Shown: positions 59,344 to 64,000 of the stretch, in pieces
Layout: the number at the start of each line of letters is the position of its first letter
Numbering within the stretch: position 1 is the first letter of the stretch
Assembly: GCA_050301795.1 (NCBI GenBank)
Contig: JBNKZU010000018.1
Location: forward strand, 62,001-126,000
From: JBNKZU01 sp050301795
Lineage (GTDB): Bacteria; Pseudomonadota; Gammaproteobacteria; Thiohalomonadales; Thiohalomonadaceae
Reading direction: 5' to 3'
DNA: 64,000 nt
Position numbers and translations under genes: made by a program
The notes under the pieces: model-generated
The model's input: only the letters and a program-made list of their open reading frames with translations
Told to the model about the DNA's origin: nothing
Database searches by the model: none

Positions 59344-60777
59344 TTAATAGATGCCGACATCGAAGTAAGAACGCGCGATTTTCTTCAGCGCAATGACGTA
59401 GGCTGCGGTTCGATAATCGGTGATCTCATCATATTGATTCTTTACCTGAATAATATCTTGCAGCGCCAATCTCATGCTGTCGTCTAAACCTGAGCGCACC
59501 AACTCCAACTCATCTGCACCATGAATCAGATCTCGTCTAAAGACATCCTGTACCTGTGAACCTGAAATCCCTTCAATGGCATCAATGATCATCTTGCCTC
59601 GACGCTCATCATAGCGTCGCTCCATGCGTCCAAAGCGGATATGTGTTTGGTTTCTGATCCATTCAAAGTACGAGACAATCACACCACCGGCATTCATATA
59701 AGCATCGGGGAGGATTGTTTTGCCGTTATTGTGCAGGATCGCATCGGCCTCATAGGTTACTGGTCCATTTGCGGCCTCGGCGATCATTTTTGCTTTAATG
59801 CGATCAGCATTCTCGGTATTAATCACACCTTCCATTGCGGCAGGAATAAGAATGTCGCACTCATACTCAAGAACCGACGCACCATCCTCGATATACTCAA
59901 CACCTTCGGTTTGATAGTCGGCTAACCCTTTGTCCAGTAGCTTATGTTGATAGATCTCTTCAACATTCAGACCGGATTCACAGTAGAGTGCACCATCTCG
60001 TTCGATGATCGCGATTATCGTGCAACCATCCTCCTCACTTAGAAATTTAGCCGCATGATAGCCAACATTGCCAAGCCCCTGAATGATGACCGTTTTACCC
60101 ATGAGATCACCGTCAAATCCTGCTGCCTTCACTTCGGCAGGGTGGCGGAAAAACTCCTGAAGCGCATATTGAACACCGCGACCAGTTGCCTCAACACGGC
60201 CAAATATTCCGCCATCCTCTACCGGTTTTCCGGTAACACAAGCGCTATGGTTGATATCCTCTGGATGAAGATGTTTGTAGGTATCAACTATCCAGGCCAT
60301 CTCGCGTTGACCTGTTCCAACATCGGGAGCTGGAACGTTACTCGCAGGGCTTAAAAAGCCTTTTTTAATTAACTCACTGGCAAAACGACGGGTTATTCGT
60401 TGAAGTTGATCTCGGGTATAGTTTGTCGGATCGATGTGTAAACCACCTTTAGAACCACCAAACGGAACATCAACAATGGCGCATTTGTAGGTCATGAGTG
60501 CAGCTAACGCCTCAGTGTCCTGCTGGTCAACCATCGGGGCATATCTGATCCCCCCCTTAGATGGCAGTTTATGAATACTATGAACTGCGCGCCAACCAGT
60601 AAAGATCTCCAGCTTTCCATCAATGTCGACGGGAAAGGTGACCTGTAGAACCGATGTGCACGCCTTAATAGCGGCACCAATATTTTCGTCAAGTTTAAGA
60701 ACGCAGATCGCACGATCCACCATCTTGTCGACACTTTCACGAAACTGCAAACCGCTAGTCACTTCAGGGACAGTCAT
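59344..60777 (-). CDS. Glu/Leu/Phe/Val dehydrogenase (glutamate dehydrogenase)
   Basis: A 477-residue enzyme for reversible oxidative deamination of glutamate. Substrate domain: SKGGIRYAPMVDQQ, CAIVDVPFGGSKGGL with the catalytic Lys, PAPDVGTGQREMAW; coenzyme domain: VIIQGLGNVGYHAAKFL (GxGNVG). Length exceeds the 420-residue hexameric type because of a C-terminal extension (RYDERRGKMIIDAIEG...). Coenzyme preference cannot be assigned. Confidence 0.93.
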   Translation of the reverse strand: MTVPEVTSGLQFRESVDKMVDRAICVLKLDENIGAAIKACTSVLQVTFPVDIDGKLEIFTGWRAVHSIHKLPSKGGIRYAPMVDQQDTEALAALMTYKCAIVDVPFGGSKGGLHIDPTNYTRDQLQRITRRFASELIKKGFLSPASNVPAPDVGTGQREMAWIVDTYKHLHPEDINHSACVTGKPVEDGGIFGRVEATGRGVQYALQEFFRHPAEVKAAGFDGDLMGKTVIIQGLGNVGYHAAKFLSEEDGCTIIAIIERDGALYCESGLNVEEIYQHKLLDKGLADYQTEGVEYIEDGASVLEYECDILIPAAMEGVINTENADRIKAKMIAEAANGPVTYEADAILHNNGKTILPDAYMNAGGVIVSYFEWIRNQTHIRFGRMERRYDERRGKMIIDAIEGISGSQVQDVFRRDLIHGADELELVRSGLDDSMRLALQDIIQVKNQYDEITDYRTAAYVIALKKIARSYFDVGIY

Positions 60778-60970
60778 CTCTACCTCGACATCAAATTGTT
60801 GATTAAACCATCAAAAGCATAGCCAATATTCTTTGGTATTTCCGACAAAAGGCTAAAAGCATAATTGGCCAGGGAGTGTCTAGGGTCTGTTAAGTCATCT
60901 CCCTGATTAAATCATAATGCCTGAAAAATCTTATCAAAGAACACCCCTATCGGTCATGAGATAGTTTTTT

Positions 60971-62863
60971 TTAATGGGCACCCTTTTCGATGGCCTCCAG
61001 CATCTCCCAGCGTTGATAGCTTTGATCCAGTTGTTGCTGTAGCTCGGCAATCGCTCTATTTACTGTTGCGATCACATCTTTGTCCTGTTTATAAAAGTCA
61101 GGCGATGTCATTTGCTGCTGTAACTCATCAAGCTTGGTCTCAAGTGACTCGATGGTTTCTGGAAGCTGTTTGAGTTCATGCTGTTCTTTAAACCCGAGTT
61201 TTCGCTTTTTTTGTGGGTTTGGTGATGGTTTAGTCGCTAGCTGAGTTAATGCGGCTGGTTTAGCCACTACTTGCGGCTCTCTTCTTTGTGCCACCCAGTC
61301 ATCGTATCCACCGACATATTCATTCACGGTTCCATCCTCAAAAACAATCGTGCTGGTGACCACATTATTTAAAAACACCCGATCATGGCTAACCACGATT
61401 AAGGTGCCTTCATAATTGAGTAGCAACTCTTCTAGCAGCTCTAATGTCTCAATGTCTAGGTCATTGGTCGGTTCATCAAGCACAAGAAAGTTAGCAGGCT
61501 TGGTAAACAGCTTTGCAAGCAAGAGGCGATTTCGCTCACCACCAGAGAGAGAGCGAACCGGAGATCTGACTCTGTCGGGTGAAAACAGAAAATCACTCAA
61601 ATAACTCATCACATGACGACTATTACCGTTAATAGTGACGTGATCACGACCTTCTGCAAGGTTATCAAACACAGTCTCGTTACCATCCAACTGCGCCCGA
61701 TGTTGATCAAAATAGGCAATATCCAGTTTCGTGCCAAGCTTAACCTGACCTTGTTGGGGTGATAGCTCACCAAGCAGTACTTTTATCAATGTACTTTTAC
61801 CAACACCATTCGGCCCGATAATGCCGATACGATCTCCGCGCATAATCATGGTTGAAAAACCACTAAACAGATCACTATCTTCATATTGATAGCTGATGTT
61901 ATCAGCCTCAATCACAATCTTGCCTGAATGTGTACCCTTCTCTAAAGCGAGCTTAACCTTGCCGCTGCGCTCGCGTCTTGCGCGACGCTCTTCACGCATC
62001 GCCTTCAGAGCACGTACACGGCCTTCATTACGGGTTCTTCTTGCCTTAATCCCCTGACGAATCCATGCCTCTTCCTGAGCGAGTCGCTTATCAAATAAGG
62101 CATTCTGCTCTGATTCAATCGCCAGCGCCTCTTCCTTCTTTTTAAGATAGGTTTGGTAGTCACCCGGCCATGAGGTGAGAATGCCTCGATCCAGTTCAAT
62201 GATTCGGGTCGCGAGTCGTTGCAGAAACTGACGATCATGGGTAATAAAGAGCAGCGTGCCATTCCAATTGCTCAGGAAACTCTCCAACCAACTGATCGAG
62301 TCGATATCAAGATGGTTGGTTGGCTCATCCAACAACAGCAGATCCGGTTCACTAACCAGTGCCCGCCCCAGTAATACTCGACGACGGTAGCCACCCGATA
62401 ACTCTGTAAAGGGTTTATCTGCCGGAAGTTGAAGACGTGAGACCATCGCCTCAACACGCTGATTAAGCTCCCACCCATTTTGGCTCTCCAGTTGATGCTG
62501 CACCTTTTCGAGCTTATCCATCAGTTGATGGTCATCCATCAACTGCTGACTGATATGGTGGTATTCGGCAATGAGTCGTCCGAGTTCACCAGAGCCAGAG
62601 GCGATCACATCAAACACTGTGCCTTCAGTATGTTCCGGCACCTCCTGATCCAACCTTGCAACACGTAGCGCATCCTGGCGAAGGATCTCTCCATCATCGA
62701 CATCGATCTCAGAGACAATAATCTTTAATAGCGTCGATTTACCGGTGCCATTACGACCAACCAGCGCAATCCGTTCGCCCGGATCGATTTGAAGATTAAC
62801 CCGATCAAGTAGAGCTTGTGTTCCATAATGAAGTGAAACGCTTTTGAGATTATGCAGTGCCAT
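60971..62863 (-). CDS. uup: ABC-F ATPase Uup
   Basis: A 630-residue soluble protein with two ABC domains: Walker A GRNGTGKSTLLKI and GPNGVGKSTLIKV, signatures ELSGGYRRRV and SLSGGERNRL, Walker B LLLDEPTNHLD and LVLDEPTNDLD. A C-terminal coiled coil (KKRKLGFKEQHELKQLPETI ...) is typical of Uup, which acts on ribosomes or on DNA branched structures. It is not fused to membrane domains. Confidence 0.95.
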   Translation of the reverse strand: MALHNLKSVSLHYGTQALLDRVNLQIDPGERIALVGRNGTGKSTLLKIIVSEIDVDDGEILRQDALRVARLDQEVPEHTEGTVFDVIASGSGELGRLIAEYHHISQQLMDDHQLMDKLEKVQHQLESQNGWELNQRVEAMVSRLQLPADKPFTELSGGYRRRVLLGRALVSEPDLLLLDEPTNHLDIDSISWLESFLSNWNGTLLFITHDRQFLQRLATRIIELDRGILTSWPGDYQTYLKKKEEALAIESEQNALFDKRLAQEEAWIRQGIKARRTRNEGRVRALKAMREERRARRERSGKVKLALEKGTHSGKIVIEADNISYQYEDSDLFSGFSTMIMRGDRIGIIGPNGVGKSTLIKVLLGELSPQQGQVKLGTKLDIAYFDQHRAQLDGNETVFDNLAEGRDHVTINGNSRHVMSYLSDFLFSPDRVRSPVRSLSGGERNRLLLAKLFTKPANFLVLDEPTNDLDIETLELLEELLLNYEGTLIVVSHDRVFLNNVVTSTIVFEDGTVNEYVGGYDDWVAQRREPQVVAKPAALTQLATKPSPNPQKKRKLGFKEQHELKQLPETIESLETKLDELQQQMTSPDFYKQDKDVIATVNRAIAELQQQLDQSYQRWEMLEAIEKGAH

Positions 62864-62943
62864 CGGTTACCTGTTATCACGATGTATCGTGTGAATGGAT
62901 CGAGTGAATTAGTTTAACCGCTATCTCTCTCTAGCGGATAAAT

Positions 62944-62976
62944 AAAAAAAGGCCGAACCCGAAGATTCAGCCTTTT
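62944..62976 (-). terminator. Terminator of the tRNA-Lys gene
   Basis: On the minus strand a 13-bp stem (62976-62964 with 62959-62947, two G-U pairs) is capped by a TTCG tetraloop and followed by a T-run. It lies just after the tRNA CCA end. Confidence 0.93.
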
Positions 62977-62982
62977 CATTTT

Positions 62983-63058
62983 TGGTGGGTCGTGGGCGAT
63001 TCGAACGCCCGACCAATTGATTAAAAGTCAACTGCTCTACCGACTGAGCTAACGACCC
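62983..63058 (-). tRNA. tRNA-Lys (anticodon TTT)
   Basis: Reading the minus strand, a 76-nt cloverleaf: acceptor GGGTCGT / ACGACCC, D arm with AGCTCAGTCGGTAGAGC, anticodon loop ACTTTTAAT with TTT, T arm GGGCG TTCGAAT CGCCC, and an encoded CCA end. Confidence 0.97.
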
Positions 63059-63193
63059 AAAGAGGCGCATATCTTACATTTCTTTCAGAAAATCGCAAGG
63101 GGAAACTTCCCCTTTTTCCCCATTAATCGTGCATACAAACAGCGTCGTTAAAACAGGGAGCCGCTATCTTTCGAAATCGATATAGCGTGGGCG

Positions 63194-64000
63194 TTAAACA
63201 GCTTCGAGCTTACGCATTCCATTTGGCAGCATTTTCATGTCGCACAGTGCAGCAACCAGCGCTTTAAAAAAGGTTGCCTCATCTTCATACACAAGTTTGT
63301 AGTAGTTGATCTTCATCGTTAAGGCACTTCCGAAGATGATCGACAATAGTGTAATGAAGGATCCAATTGCGAGAGTAGAGACACCGGTGATGCCTTGGCC
63401 AATCGTGCAGCCCATCGCCAGGACACCGCCAAAGCCCATCAAAACGGCACCGATAACATGGTTAACTACATCGCTAACCGAATTAAACCATTCAATACGA
63501 AAACTTTTCGTGAGGATCGACCAGAGGAATGAACCGGCAATGACACCAAAAAGCGCCATCAAACCTGCGGTTAAAAGCTTACTATTAAAACCGGAAGCAA
63601 GGTAGCCACCGGCCTGACCCATCGGATTAATAAAGGTGAAGGATTGTGGGTTTAATGGACGACCTGCAGCAGGCTTTCCTTTATCTGAATCTGCGATCAT
63701 ATCCCACTCTTCATAGTATCCTGAGAGTGAATAATTGGTCTCTTCTGTCTCAATATAGACTGTTACGGTGCTTGAGACATACCAAAAAGCAACAACACAC
63801 AACCCGACAACAATGCCTCCGAGTAAATTGTCGAAACTGCCACGCAGTTCTGTTGAACGTAGCGCATAAACCGCGATTAAAAGACCGACCACAAGCCCGA
63901 CCCAGAGACGTATCGAATCAAGACCGAAGACTGAGGCCAGATCTTGTTTTGTCGTGAGTGATAGCGATAGTGGACGTGTCCAGTCAATAAAGAGTAACGA
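63194..64000 (-). CDS. YeeE/YedE-type sulfur transporter, 5' end outside the window
   Basis: The frame is open to base 64000 (upstream of the first GTG it reads LLFIDWTRPLSLSL and further), so only the C-terminal 268 residues are here. Hydrophobic segments alternate with the motif GFGGVLAMGCTIGQGITGVS, the Cys-containing segment of YeeE/YedE (DUF395, thiosulfate uptake-like) proteins, and a second motif NPMGQAGGYLASGF. It probably takes up a reduced sulfur compound such as thiosulfate. A periplasmic loop with ETEETNYSLSGYYEEWD is unusual. No partner gene is visible. Confidence 0.85.
   Translation of the reverse strand, partial: SLLFIDWTRPLSLSLTTKQDLASVFGLDSIRLWVGLVVGLLIAVYALRSTELRGSFDNLLGGIVVGLCVVAFWYVSSTVTVYIETEETNYSLSGYYEEWDMIADSDKGKPAAGRPLNPQSFTFINPMGQAGGYLASGFNSKLLTAGLMALFGVIAGSFLWSILTKSFRIEWFNSVSDVVNHVIGAVLMGFGGVLAMGCTIGQGITGVSTLAIGSFITLLSIIFGSALTMKINYYKLVYEDEATFFKALVAALCDMKMLPNGMRKLEAV

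Noticed and set aside
1..64000. CRISPR arrays, prophage genes, complete insertion sequences
   Set aside because: No regularly spaced direct repeats, phage structural genes or intact transposases were seen on either strand.

Overview
The window reads as chromosome of a gammaproteobacterium of about 42-45% GC by eye. Evidence for this is the cmoA-cmoB pair, the aat-bpt N-degron pair, guaB divergent from the xseA region, long-form single-chain PurL, RapA, HslR, EfpL, ArfB, Uup and HtpG. Several genes hint at a free-living, sulfur- or metal-exposed lifestyle: a YeeE/YedE-type sulfur transporter at the right edge, a SulP anion transporter, a lipoprotein resembling SoxXA-binding proteins, a DUF2892 membrane protein, an arsR-arsM pair, a bacteriohemerythrin and several c-di-GMP genes. 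Sulfur oxidation is an inference; no sox, dsr or carbon-fixation gene lies in the window.

Layout. 1-3.4 kb: an amidohydrolase fragment, a DUF1801 protein, a MerR regulator with a textbook 19-bp-spacer promoter in front of a methyltransferase, and a secreted orphan. 3.4-12.6 kb: SulP transporter, aat-bpt, cmoAB, guaB (reverse), a small lipoprotein, xseA and an M23 peptidase. 12.7-15.7 kb: a compact thioredoxin / DUF4266 / DUF3570 / ApbE operon, probably one redox-linked envelope system. 15.8-20.7 kb: a diguanylate cyclase, DUF2892, argG, arsR-arsM with an apparently leaderless arsR, and a PlsC-like acyltransferase.

21.1-26.2 kb is the most distinctive region: an array of integron gene cassettes, all on the + strand, with eight attC sites and a possible ninth decayed one at the left end. 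No integrase gene is visible in the window, so it looks like a CALIN (cluster of attC sites lacking an integrase) or the tail of a chromosomal integron. The cassettes encode small membrane proteins (two of them related), a SIR2-domain protein of the kind used in phage defence, a small protein with a possible SinR/Cas2-like fold, and a secreted protein. Next to its right end, on the opposite strand, is a toxin-antitoxin pair whose ParE-like toxin carries a nonsense codon.

27.1-37.1 kb: DUF2267 protein, a TetR regulator, and an RND (MMPL) / LolA-like / outer-membrane-barrel export operon; a FIST-domain sensor with a PAS-GGDEF enzyme; and a decayed fragment of a second copy of the barrel gene. 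37.3-43.4 kb: carboxymuconolactone-decarboxylase-like protein, SCP2-like protein, purL, RDD protein and a degenerate GGDEF protein. 43.5-53 kb: thiol-redox proteins, hslR, zinc-ribbon proteins, htpG with a sigma-32-type promoter, phosphoglucomutase, DUF2288 and rapA. 53-64 kb: a large PilZ-like protein, translation-related genes (rsgA paralogue, arfB, efpL), hemerythrin, glutamate dehydrogenase, uup, tRNA-Lys(TTT) and the truncated sulfur transporter.

All calls come from reading the sequence and from remembered family features; no database search was run.
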